Shown: one piece after another, positions 34,001 to 37,562 of the stretch
How the letters are laid out: every line of letters begins with the position of its first letter
Numbering within the stretch: the stretch's first letter is position 1
Assembly: GCA_020650975.1 (NCBI GenBank)
Contig: JAIPMN010002946.1
Location: 1-39,772, forward strand
Direction of reading: 5' to 3'
DNA length: 39,772 bases
Source: Apostichopus californicus
Lineage: Eukaryota > Echinodermata > Holothuroidea > Aspidochirotida > Stichopodidae
Program-made: the position numbers and the translations under genes
Notes under the pieces: generated by a model
The model's input: only the letters and a program-made list of their open reading frames with translations
What the model was told of the DNA's origin: nothing
Database searches by the model: none

Positions 34001-34348
34001 ACTTTCACACCCTTGAGGCCTGTAACACTTTCATAGTCTCAAATATCCGGATGTTCACATCAAAGTCAAATGTTTCAAATAACAGGTCACCATTTAAATG
34101 TATGTTTGATTTCCCCTGCAGGTGATTTTTGTGAGCGGCTGCCAGTCCAAGGTGCCCAGCCTCACAGGGTCCTGATTCCTGCCCTGGTATTCTTGATCTT
34201 AATACTGATCATATCATTGTACAGCTGGTGGTGTCTACGACAGGCTCGCAAGATGCAGGGTAAATATAACCCAGCCGAGGAGGAGAAGTACGATAATAGC
34301 CTACCAATGTCAGCCTTTGAGGTCGACAACGACGAAAGGCTGGTCTGA
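4036..34348 (+). CDS. crb: Crumbs homologue, apical polarity transmembrane protein (26 exons, 2552 aa)
   Basis: Spliced gene for a Crumbs-family type I membrane protein that specifies apical membrane identity in epithelia. The 26 exons listed separately join with GT/AG borders and matching phases, and sum to 7659 nt with no internal stop. Predicted order: signal peptide (about 1-19), EGF1-31 (about 20-1215), LamG1 (about 1216-1412), EGF32, LamG2 (about 1451-1632), EGF33, LamG3 (about 1672-1855), EGF34-49 (about 1856-2483), transmembrane helix (about 2494-2514), cytoplasmic tail (2515-2552). The FERM-binding core Y2526, P2528, E2532 and the C-terminal ERLV identify Crumbs rather than Notch (no LamG) or Eyes shut (no transmembrane helix). 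It is larger than human CRB1 (1406 aa) and, as I recall, than fly Crb. Most introns are phase 1, as usual for EGF genes; the exceptions are phase 2 after exons 4, 8 and 20, and phase 0 after exons 16, 17 and 18. Introns of 300-700 bp not listed separately hold nothing I recognise. The model is from sequence reading; a transcript could add or skip symmetric EGF exons. Confidence 0.93.
4329..4471. repeat. 36-bp tandem repeat, four copies
   Basis: Units start at 4329, 4365, 4401 and 4437, with the last unit 35 bp. The unit core is ggggtaggggataggctt followed by ctaccagtcttattg. Copies differ by only a few substitutions, which indicates recent expansion inside intron 1. Confidence 0.9.
5506..5565. 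repeat. Polypyrimidine tract
   Basis: About 60 nearly uninterrupted C/T bases on the + strand with an internally repeated tccccacccttcctccc motif. Tracts like this can adopt triplex structures, but nothing more can be claimed from sequence. Confidence 0.8.
9135..9155. promoter_or_regulatory. Perfect palindrome containing an octamer motif
   Basis: Two 10-bp arms, TTGTATGCAA and TTGCATACAA, flank a single T. Positions 9144-9151 read ATTTGCAT, an exact POU-domain octamer (reverse complement ATGCAAAT), with a second half-site ATGCAA opposite. It is a possible binding site for POU factors as a dimer, and its function is inferred only. Confidence 0.35.
11134..11349 (+). CDS. crb: Crumbs exon 2: EGF1 and most of EGF2
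   Basis: Residues 19-90. The acceptor is ttctccttcag and the donor GAG|GTGAGT, phase 1 on both sides. EGF1 starts in CTIANFC and EGF2 in ETDEC. Both carry the C-x-S-x-P-C O-glucosylation motif (CLSTPC, CGSTPC). Reading past the donor stays open for about 60 nt and then stops, so the splice is needed to complete EGF2 in exon 3. Confidence 0.93.
11923..12045 (+). CDS. crb: Crumbs exon 3: end of EGF2 and most of EGF3
   Basis: Residues 91-131, a 123-nt symmetric phase 1-1 exon. It completes EGF2 (GYSGADC) and encodes a calcium-binding EGF beginning DINEC. The donor is GAAG|GTAATT. Skipping it would preserve the frame and remove exactly one EGF equivalent. Confidence 0.92.
12383..12716 (+). CDS. 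crb: Crumbs exon 4: end of EGF3 to most of EGF6
   Basis: Residues 132-242. It enters in phase 1 (PTCAV closes EGF3) and contains EGF4 (NINEC), EGF5 (DVDEC) and EGF6 (NIDEC). It leaves in phase 2 at CTGG|GTAAGC. The frame would stop at once (TAA 12718-12720) if unspliced. The phase change is answered by exon 5, so the two exons must be included or skipped together. Confidence 0.93.
13432..14354 (+). CDS. crb: Crumbs exon 5: EGF6 end to EGF14, large EGF exon
   Basis: Residues 243-550 in one 923-nt exon. FTGELC closes EGF6, and EGF7-13 and most of EGF14 follow, nearly all with the calcium-binding D/E-x-D/N-E-C start. EGF14 is a longer variant ([20 protein letters not shown]). Acceptor tttctgacag, donor CAAG|GTGAGT. 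It is more GC-rich than the surrounding introns. No intron interrupts about eight domains, unlike the one-EGF exons further along. A long antisense open frame over it is a shadow of the cysteine-rich coding. Confidence 0.96.
14495..14698 (+). CDS. crb: Crumbs exon 6: EGF14 end, EGF15, start of EGF16
   Basis: Residues 551-618, phase 1-1. GFEGPHC closes EGF14, EGF15 starts DLDEC, and EGF16 starts with the unusual VRQCNFNPC, which lacks the calcium-binding acidic residues. The donor is GAAG|GTATGT. Confidence 0.93.
14699..15641 (+). other. Intron 6
   Basis: 943 bp of AT-rich sequence without coding potential or clear repeats. It starts GTATGT and ends tctcacag. Confidence 0.75.
15642..15782 (+). 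CDS. crb: Crumbs exon 7: EGF16 end and most of EGF17
   Basis: Residues 619-665, phase 1-1, 141 nt. [12 protein letters not shown] completes EGF16, and EGF17 begins EVNEC with CGSSPC. The donor is CTTG|GTAAGA. Its last codon joins G+GG of exon 8 to give the usual glycine before YTG. Confidence 0.93.
16099..16159 (+). other. G-rich tract with quadruplex potential
   Basis: Several runs of three to seven G separated by one to six bases lie on the coding strand, ending at a further ggaggggg run. It fits the pattern of a G-quadruplex in the nascent transcript, although this is prediction only. Confidence 0.45.
16312..16397. repeat. Degenerate CAATA / CAACA / CAAGA microsatellite
   Basis: Repeats of 5 bp (aatac, acaac, aagac types) drift from AATAC to CACAAA to CAAGA units, directly upstream of the 134-bp duplication. 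Confidence 0.7.
16425..16695. repeat. 134-bp tandem duplication, two copies
   Basis: The copies start at 16425 and 16559 (both gaaatgactgcaaaaggaa) and continue through matching text ending ttttgtaca. They differ by scattered substitutions and small indels. Confidence 0.88.
17956..18169 (+). CDS. crb: Crumbs exon 8: EGF17 end, EGF18, most of EGF19
   Basis: Residues 666-736. The acceptor is cttatcag. YTGVLC closes EGF17, EGF18 starts DIDEC with an extra residue before its fourth Cys (ESVLNMYGC), and EGF19 starts DIDDC (CEVNTC). It exits in phase 2 at ACAG|GTAAGT, splitting an Arg codon shared with exon 9. Confidence 0.93.
18577..18839 (+). CDS. crb: Crumbs exon 9: EGF19 end, EGF20, most of EGF21
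   Basis: Residues 737-824. It enters in phase 2 after cattttcag ([12 protein letters not shown] ends EGF19) and leaves in phase 1 at ACAG|GTATGT. EGF20 begins PEDSC and EGF21 DIDVC. EGF21 has a lengthened third-to-fourth cysteine loop ([12 protein letters not shown]). Confidence 0.94.
19353..19556 (+). CDS. crb: Crumbs exon 10: EGF21 end, EGF22, start of EGF23
   Basis: Residues 825-892, phase 1-1. LQCEG closes EGF21. EGF22 begins DIYEC with a loop extension ([11 protein letters not shown]), and EGF23 begins YRFSC, lacking the calcium-binding lead. The donor is ACAG|GTAGGG. Confidence 0.92.
19557..20615 (+). other. Intron 10
   Basis: 1059 bp, AT-rich, with no recognised coding sequence or repeat. 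It ends in the acceptor ctctctttag. Confidence 0.75.
20616..20999 (+). CDS. crb: Crumbs exon 11: EGF23 end to most of EGF26
   Basis: Residues 893-1020, phase 1-1. [14 protein letters not shown] completes EGF23. EGF24 starts DIDEC, EGF25 starts DVPEC with a proline-rich first loop (CNAIPPPC), and EGF26 starts QIDEC. The donor is GAAG|GTATGC. Confidence 0.95.
21709..21936 (+). CDS. crb: Crumbs exon 12: EGF26 end, EGF27, most of EGF28
   Basis: Residues 1021-1096, phase 1-1. The acceptor is cgttttcag. EGF27 starts EIDEC and EGF28 DFNEC, both with C-x-S-x-P-C. The donor is GTGG|GTAAGT. Confidence 0.94.
22413..22526 (+). CDS. crb: Crumbs exon 13: EGF28 end and most of EGF29
   Basis: Residues 1097-1134, a 114-nt symmetric phase 1-1 exon for about one EGF: ITCEE, then DIDEC, CSSSPC and GYEG. 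The donor is GAAG|GTATGT. It can be skipped without a frame change. Confidence 0.93.
22527..23384 (+). other. Intron 13
   Basis: 858 bp of AT-rich sequence with no coding potential seen. It starts GTATGT and ends in a T-rich stretch with ttactag as acceptor. Confidence 0.7.
23385..23495 (+). CDS. crb: Crumbs exon 14: EGF29 end and most of EGF30
   Basis: Residues 1135-1171, 111 nt, phase 1-1. The lead EIMEC has Met where Asp is usual, and the second-to-third cysteine loop is shortened by two residues (CQSGIC). The donor is GATG|GTATGA. Confidence 0.9.
23853..23960 (+). CDS. crb: Crumbs exon 15: EGF30 end and most of EGF31
   Basis: Residues 1172-1207, 108 nt, phase 1-1. The lead DIMEC repeats the Met substitution seen in exon 14, which suggests that exons 14 and 15 share an ancestor. 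EGF31 ([19 protein letters not shown]) is closed by GNLC in exon 16. The donor is CACG|GTGAGT. Confidence 0.9.
24164..24354 (+). CDS. crb: Crumbs exon 16: EGF31 end and start of LamG1, with RRKRR
   Basis: Residues 1208-1271, entering in phase 1 and leaving in phase 0 (GGG|GTATGT). After GNLCE the frame becomes a laminin G beta-sandwich start ([14 protein letters not shown] ... [21 protein letters not shown]). Between the first two strands lies an insertion with the polybasic run R1242-R-K-R-R1246 (24265-24279), a furin-type consensus. The LamG call rests on the F-T-G-E-G and LLLYSEG-like pattern and on continuation in exon 17. Confidence 0.93.
24724..25071 (+). CDS. crb: Crumbs exon 17: core of LamG1
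   Basis: Residues 1272-1387, a symmetric phase 0-0 exon of 348 nt. It reads as the middle strands of a LamG domain ([19 protein letters not shown], then [22 protein letters not shown], and GCFQ at the end). The acceptor is cttggcag. The donor CAG|GTTTGC is atypical at +3. The last Cys pairs, by family pattern, with the Cys after the end of the domain. Confidence 0.94.
25072..26015 (+). other. Intron 17
   Basis: 944 bp, purine-rich in its first half (many GGAGA/GGGG runs on the + strand) with a CATAA-type microsatellite at 25878-25976 just before the acceptor. No coding sequence seen. Confidence 0.75.
25878..25976. repeat. Degenerate CATAA/TTAGCATA microsatellite
   Basis: Irregular 5- to 10-bp repeats (agcatagatt, aacataac, aaacataacat) end about 40 bp before the exon 18 acceptor. 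Confidence 0.75.
26016..26336 (+). CDS. crb: Crumbs exon 18: LamG1 end, EGF32, start of LamG2
   Basis: Residues 1388-1494, a symmetric phase 0-0 exon. [11 protein letters not shown] and a following Cys end LamG1. EGF32 (about 1412-1450) is a complete EGF with CLSNPC. LamG2 then begins with [10 protein letters not shown] and PEPGLLFYM. The acceptor is tctattgcag and the donor ATG|GTGAGT. Confidence 0.95.
26888..27047 (+). CDS. crb: Crumbs exon 19: LamG2 middle strands
   Basis: Residues 1495-1547. [23 protein letters not shown], joined after LLFYM, is a typical LamG strand pair, followed by [18 protein letters not shown]. It enters in phase 0 (tgaatag) and leaves in phase 1 (GAGG|GTAAGT). An alternative donor one base earlier would break the frame. 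Confidence 0.92.
27048..27944 (+). other. Intron 19
   Basis: 897 bp, non-coding. It contains a small hairpin at 27389-27412 (arms GGCATTTTT and AAAAATGCC, 6-nt loop) and a C-rich stretch near 27725-27760. Confidence 0.7.
27945..28089 (+). CDS. crb: Crumbs exon 20: LamG2 later strands
   Basis: Residues 1548-1595, phase 1 in and phase 2 out (ACAG|GTACAG). It encodes [12 protein letters not shown] then [13 protein letters not shown], matching the strand before the final LamG disulfide. The acceptor is tctttctcag. It must stay together with exon 21 to keep the frame. Confidence 0.9.
28442..28668 (+). CDS. crb: Crumbs exon 21: LamG2 end and EGF33
   Basis: Residues 1596-1671. [13 protein letters not shown] is the classic C-terminal LamG motif. 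A Gly/Pro/Ala-rich linker and a closing Cys follow, then EGF33 ([23 protein letters not shown]). The donor is GAAG|GTACAA. Confidence 0.95.
28969..29193 (+). CDS. crb: Crumbs exon 22: first half of LamG3
   Basis: Residues 1672-1746, phase 1-1. It begins [12 protein letters not shown] and continues with [17 protein letters not shown] and [10 protein letters not shown], the opening strands of a LamG domain. The acceptor is cttgttttaacag and the donor ATCG|GTAAGC. Confidence 0.94.
29194..29950 (+). other. Intron 22
   Basis: 757 bp, non-coding. It has a T9 run followed by a G-rich tract near 29401-29428 and an A9 run near 29839. Confidence 0.7.
29951..30142 (+). CDS. crb: Crumbs exon 23: LamG3 middle
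   Basis: Residues 1747-1810, phase 1-1. It contains [21 protein letters not shown], where D-x-x-W-H-x-V is a hallmark of LamG domains, and [12 protein letters not shown], the strand before the final loop. The acceptor is catccgcag and the donor GTCG|GTGAGA. Confidence 0.96.
30143..31022 (+). other. Intron 23
   Basis: 880 bp. It contains a degenerate tRNA-derived SINE head (30391-30461) and, after it, a low-complexity stretch of tatgg/tcata repeats (30480-30605). Confidence 0.75.
30391..30461 (+). mobile_element. Degenerate tRNA-derived SINE head
   Basis: tggctcatttggtagag resembles an RNA polymerase III A box, and gattcaaatcc about 45 bp further on resembles a B box (GGTTCGANTCC). The 3' tctagcc would be the acceptor strand, but the 5' partner is not complementary, so it is not an intact tRNA gene. 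Low-complexity sequence follows, as in a SINE tail. The family is not identified. Confidence 0.6.
31023..31292 (+). CDS. crb: Crumbs exon 24: LamG3 end, EGF34, start of EGF35
   Basis: Residues 1811-1900, phase 1-1. [16 protein letters not shown] closes LamG3 and a Cys follows near residue 1855. EGF34 ([18 protein letters not shown]) is complete, and EGF35 begins SIDDC. The donor is ATTG|GTGAGT. An echo of the coding text (tacagttgtccttgcttgcct) reappears just inside the intron near 31337. Confidence 0.95.
31681..33411 (+). CDS. crb: Crumbs exon 25: EGF35-49, very large uninterrupted exon
   Basis: Residues 1901-2477 in a single 1731-nt exon, phase 1-1. It has the rest of EGF35, then EGF36-48 and most of EGF49. 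EGF36, 37, 40 and 41 carry loop extensions. EGF44 ([18 protein letters not shown]) has a very short third-to-fourth cysteine loop. EGF45 and EGF46 share a C-D-C-S-G-T-G-x-x-G block 41 codons apart, suggesting a local duplication. Only 4 of the 16 membrane-proximal EGFs have C-x-S-x-P-C. The acceptor is ctttcttcttcag-like (cttctttcag). The donor GAG|GTCAGT is weak, and read-through would add G-Q and then stop (33417-33419). The open frame extends upstream of the acceptor by chance; EGF35 needs the join to exon 24. Confidence 0.96.
32904..33054 (+). repeat. Internal EGF45/EGF46 coding duplication
   Basis: tattcttgcgattg at 32904 recurs at 33027, followed in both copies by a near-identical tccgg-accgggt segment. 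The offset of 123 nt is 41 codons, one EGF length. Similarity at the DNA level is higher than between other EGF neighbours. Confidence 0.65.
33412..34121 (+). other. Intron 25
   Basis: 710 bp. It contains short repeats of ctcagtaaacaagaat (33540-33596) and a 104-bp-spaced duplication (33920-34090) that ends about 30 bp before the acceptor ttcccctgcag. No coding sequence. Confidence 0.75.
33920..34090. repeat. Duplication with 104-bp spacing upstream of the last exon
   Basis: The block gatgttcacatcaaagtc plus aaatgtttca, with flanking aacacttt and agtctcaa, occurs from about 33920 and again from about 34024. The two copies are similar over about 60 bp each. Confidence 0.8.
34122..34348 (+). 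CDS. crb: Crumbs exon 26: transmembrane helix and cytoplasmic tail
   Basis: Residues 2478-2552 and the TGA stop. GDFC closes EGF49, a short linker follows, then a hydrophobic helix ([20 protein letters not shown], about 2494-2513) and a 38-residue tail. G2524-K-Y2526-N-P2528 with E2532 matches the FERM-binding core of Crumbs (G-T-Y-S-P-S...E). The C-terminal ERLV corresponds to the PDZ-binding ERLI. Compared with fly Crumbs, the four aPKC-target Ser/Thr positions read M, K, N and A. The final codons ctg gtc tga match the core of the tandem repeat that starts here. Confidence 0.95.
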
Positions 34349-34650
34349 TGGATCCAGGGACCCCGTTGATGAATAATCTGTACAGCTGGTCTGATGGATC
34401 CAGGGTTCCTTTAGTTTGTGCCTTGGACAGCTGGTCTGATGGATCCAGGGTTCCTTTGGTGTGGTCCCTGGACAGCTGGTCTGATGTATCCAAGGTCAAC
34501 TTGTTGTGTACCTTGGGCAGTTGGTTTGATGGATGCCCGATTCCGTTGCTGAGTACACTGAATATTGGTTTTATGGATTCAAATCCCTATTGATGTATCA
34601 CCTGAATACCTGGTCTGATAGATTCAGGCTCACATTGATGGTGAAAGTGG
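34339..34650. repeat. 45-bp minisatellite starting in the last codons of Crumbs
   Basis: The core gctggtctgatggatccagg begins at 34339, 34385, 34430, 34475, 34520, about 34564 and about 34609, with spacing of 44-46 bp. Units 1-3 are nearly identical in the core and later units decay. Unit 1 spans the last two codons and the stop codon; the rest lies in the 3' untranslated region. The open frame at 34348-34593 is this repeat read in another frame. Confidence 0.9.
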
Positions 34651-34842
34651 TCTATTTAATGTCTCATGGCATTCTCTTATTCCAAATTTAACAGTGTAAT
34701 TGTATTGATGGTTCCTACAAGCAGTTTCTGACTGGTTTATGAACATCAACGTAGCTTGTACAAGGATTCGCTGATTAGGACCACGTAAAAGCAATGGTGT
34801 GTTCCATTGGTAGCAGTCCATGAGAGCTCAGGTAGTAGCATG

Positions 34843-34986
34843 ACACCTAGTGAGGTGTTAACACCTAGTGAGGTGTTAACATTTAGTGAGGTGTTAACAC
34901 CTAGTGAGGTGTTAACACCTAGTGAGGTGTTAACACCTAGTGAGGTGTTAACACCTAGTGAGGTGTTAACACCTAGTGAGGTGTTA
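34843..34986. repeat. 18-bp minisatellite, eight copies, each a perfect hairpin
   Basis: The unit acacctagtgaggtgtta is repeated eight times without spacer. Only the third copy (34879) is altered (acatttagtg). Across unit borders it reads TTAACACCT-AGTG-AGGTGTTAA, with 9-bp complementary arms around a 4-nt loop, so every unit is an inverted repeat. The array lies about 500 bp after the stop codon. Confidence 0.95.
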
Positions 34987-35487
34987 ATGTGTTATGGGTC
35001 AATAACATTCAGTACCTTAGAGTAGGGCAAGGTTTACCAAATTTTTGGTAAACCTAGTTTAACCTATATAAACCAGTTTGTAAGATGCAGCACTGTCCCA
35101 AGGCTAGAGAAAGAGAGATAGATAGTTGCTTCTTTGGGCAGTTAGAGAAGCCTATGTCACATTTGTGAAGAGATTTTAAGGTGCATAATAGTTCATCCCA
35201 TAAAAGGTATGCTTGTTCATCTAGGAACTGTAGCTTGATAAATTGTTCATGCTTCATGAGGAATGGTGCTAAACTTTTACTGTTGAGTTTTTTTGTTCTC
35301 TTTTCATGGAAATCTGTTATGTGCCTTTGTCGTTGAACGCCTTGCAGGAAGAATTAGGTTTAATCATTATTAAAATCAGTTGAATATGGTTAACGAGATG
35401 TACCATCCTTTTATTCAGTGGTTCATAGAGCCCTTTACAAACCTTTTACAGTACGTGATAGTGAATAGGTTGGTGCCTTGTGGTGCA

Positions 35488-35646
35488 GATGTTGGTGTCA
35501 TGTGGTGCCATTAGTTCAGAGAGCTCTTGACATATCCTGTACATGAATAAATTGGTGCCCTGTACTCCCTTTGTTGGTGTCCTATGGTACTGATGTTGGT
35601 GTCATGTGGTGCCATTAGTTCAGAGAGCTCTTGACATATCCTGTAC
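35488..35646. repeat. Direct repeat of 55 bp with 104-bp spacing
   Basis: gatgttggtgtcatgtggtg and the following 35 bases (to cctgtac) occur identically at 35488-35542 and 35592-35646. Related shorter ttggtgcc and gatgttgg pieces flank them. Confidence 0.88.
35546..35551 (+). terminator. Candidate polyadenylation signal AATAAA
   Basis: The hexamer AATAAA lies about 1.2 kb after the stop codon and is followed by a GT-rich stretch (tttgttggtgtcc), as expected of a cleavage-stimulating element. Another AATAAA lies at 38177, so usage is undetermined. Confidence 0.35.
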
Positions 35647-36424
35647 TTTACATAATATTGGATGAGTCAGTGTCAAGTTGTGCCATTGTTGGTGTAATGT
35701 GGTGCTGATGTTGGGGTCTGGTGGTGTTGATTATGTTGGATTTGAAAAGGTGAAAAGAATTGGATAAAACAGGTACCATGGGGATAATTGAATAATTTAG
35801 TGATTGCAACATTGGAAAGGAGTTGAATCAACAGAATGCTGTGATAACAGGCAAGGATCAGTTTGTCGTTAGAAAACGGATGGATTTTATACTTAAGTTT
35901 TCACTAAATAGTACTTGAAAGGAGGAAGCATTGAAAAACCTTGAAATTGAAACAAATTGTTATATACCTAAATTCAAAATAGTATGGTTGTTGCTGATAG
36001 TATCAGTAGATCTCAAGTGTCTGTTTGTGTGTCTGTATGTCTGTTTGTGAGACAATCACAGTATGTCCATTGTTGACCAGACAAGAGAAACAATATTGTT
36101 CATACAGAGGTTAAAGAAATGAAAATTTATTGTGAATTTTTTTTTTGGGTGTGTTTTAACTGTTTGCTTTCCTTTATTTGTTTGCTTCTGATTTCGGGTT
36201 TTATTTTTTTCGTTTAAGGAAGGGGGGGGGGGGTGTAGTATTTGTACTTAAACTTGCCAAAGGTAGGAAATAGCTTATGTTATGAAGGGAATGTAGAGAT
36301 GTCTTCCTTTTGTATTCTTTCAAGTGTGTGTTAGCTTATAAATTGTGTTAAATTTGATATATATATGTTAAAAAAAGAGGAATATGTAGCAATGTGTAAC
36401 TTTGAAAGTAACTTTATAAAAGGT

Positions 36425-37562
36425 TTGTGTGAAACTGGAGTGGTTATAATGGAACATGCATGGGTATTCATTCCCCCTCTCCCTCTCCCATGGGTATTCA
36501 TTCCCCCTCTTCTGTGGGTATTCATTTCCCCATCTCATTGTGTGAGACTGGAGTGGTTATAATGGAACATCCATGGGTATTCACTTCCCTATCTCTTTGT
36601 GTGAGACTGGAGTGGTTATAATGGAACAACCATGGGTATTCATTCTCCATCTCGTTGTGTGAGACTGGAGTGGTTATAATGGAACATCCATGGGTATTCA
36701 CTTCCCTATCTCTTTGTGTGAGACTGGAGTGGTTATAATGGAACAACCATGGGTATTCATTCTCCATCTCATTGTGTGAGACTGGAGTGGTTATAATGGA
36801 ACATCCATGGGTATTCATTCTCCATCTCTTTGTGTGAGACTGGAGTGGTTATAATGGAACATCCATGGGTATTCATTTCTCCATCTCGTTGTGTGAGACT
36901 GGAGTGGTTATTATGGAACATCCATGGGTATTCATTTCTCCATCTCATTGTGTGAGACTGGTGTGGTTATAATGGAACATCCATGGGTATTCATTCCCTC
37001 TCTCGTTGTGTGAGACTGGAGTGGTTATAATGGAACATCCATGGGTATTCATTTCCCAATATCATTGTGTGAGACTGGAGTGGTTATAATGGAACATCCA
37101 TGGGTATTCATTCCTCCATCTCGTTGTGTGAGACTGGAGTGGTTATAATGGAACATCCATGGGTATTCATTCTCCATCTGGTTGTGTGAGACTGGAGTGT
37201 TTATAATGGAACATCCATGGGTATTCATTCTTCCATCTCGTTGTGTGAGACTGGAGTGGTTATAATGGAACATCCATGGGTGTTCATTTCTCCATCTCAT
37301 TGTGTGAGACTGGAGTGGTTATAATGGAACATCCATGGGTATTCATTCTCCATCTCTTTGTGTGAGACTGGAGTGGTTATAATGGAACATCCATGGGATT
37401 CTCCATCTCGTTGTGTGAGACTGGAGTGGTTATAATGGAACATCCATGGGTATTCATTCTCCATCTCATTGTGTGAAACTGGAGTGGTTATAATGAAACA
37501 TCCATGGGTATTCATTTCTCCATCTTGTTGTGTGAGACTTGAGTGGTTATAAAGGAACATCT
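36425..37562. repeat. 58/59-bp satellite array, about 19 copies
   Basis: The unit contains gagtggttataatggaacat, then ccatgggtattcatt and a variable ctccatctcgttgtgtgag. I count 19 occurrences of the ttataatgg core or a close variant. Two consecutive pairs (36541-36657 and 36658-36774) alternate aacatcc/aacaacc and form a 117-bp dimer. Near-60-bp periodicity leaves open frames on the minus strand that are only repeat translations. Confidence 0.95.

Larger units (their letters stand above)
34349..35565 (+). other. Probable 3' untranslated region of Crumbs
   Basis: It follows the TGA and includes the 45-bp and 18-bp tandem repeats. Its end is uncertain. AATAAA at 35546-35551 followed by GT-rich text is the best poly(A) candidate nearby, so the transcript may end shortly after it. 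Confidence 0.4.

Noticed and set aside
34348-34593. Open frame after the stop codon with 15-residue repeats
   Set aside because: It is the 45-bp minisatellite read in a shifted frame and starts on the ATG created by the stop codon overlap.
36522-37560. Minus-strand open frames with repeated MNTHGCSIITTPVSHN-type peptide
   Set aside because: They are translations of the 58/59-bp satellite, and frame shifts between units break them repeatedly.
36425-37562. CRISPR-like array
   Set aside because: Repeats are contiguous with no unique spacers, and the context is an animal genome. It is an ordinary satellite.
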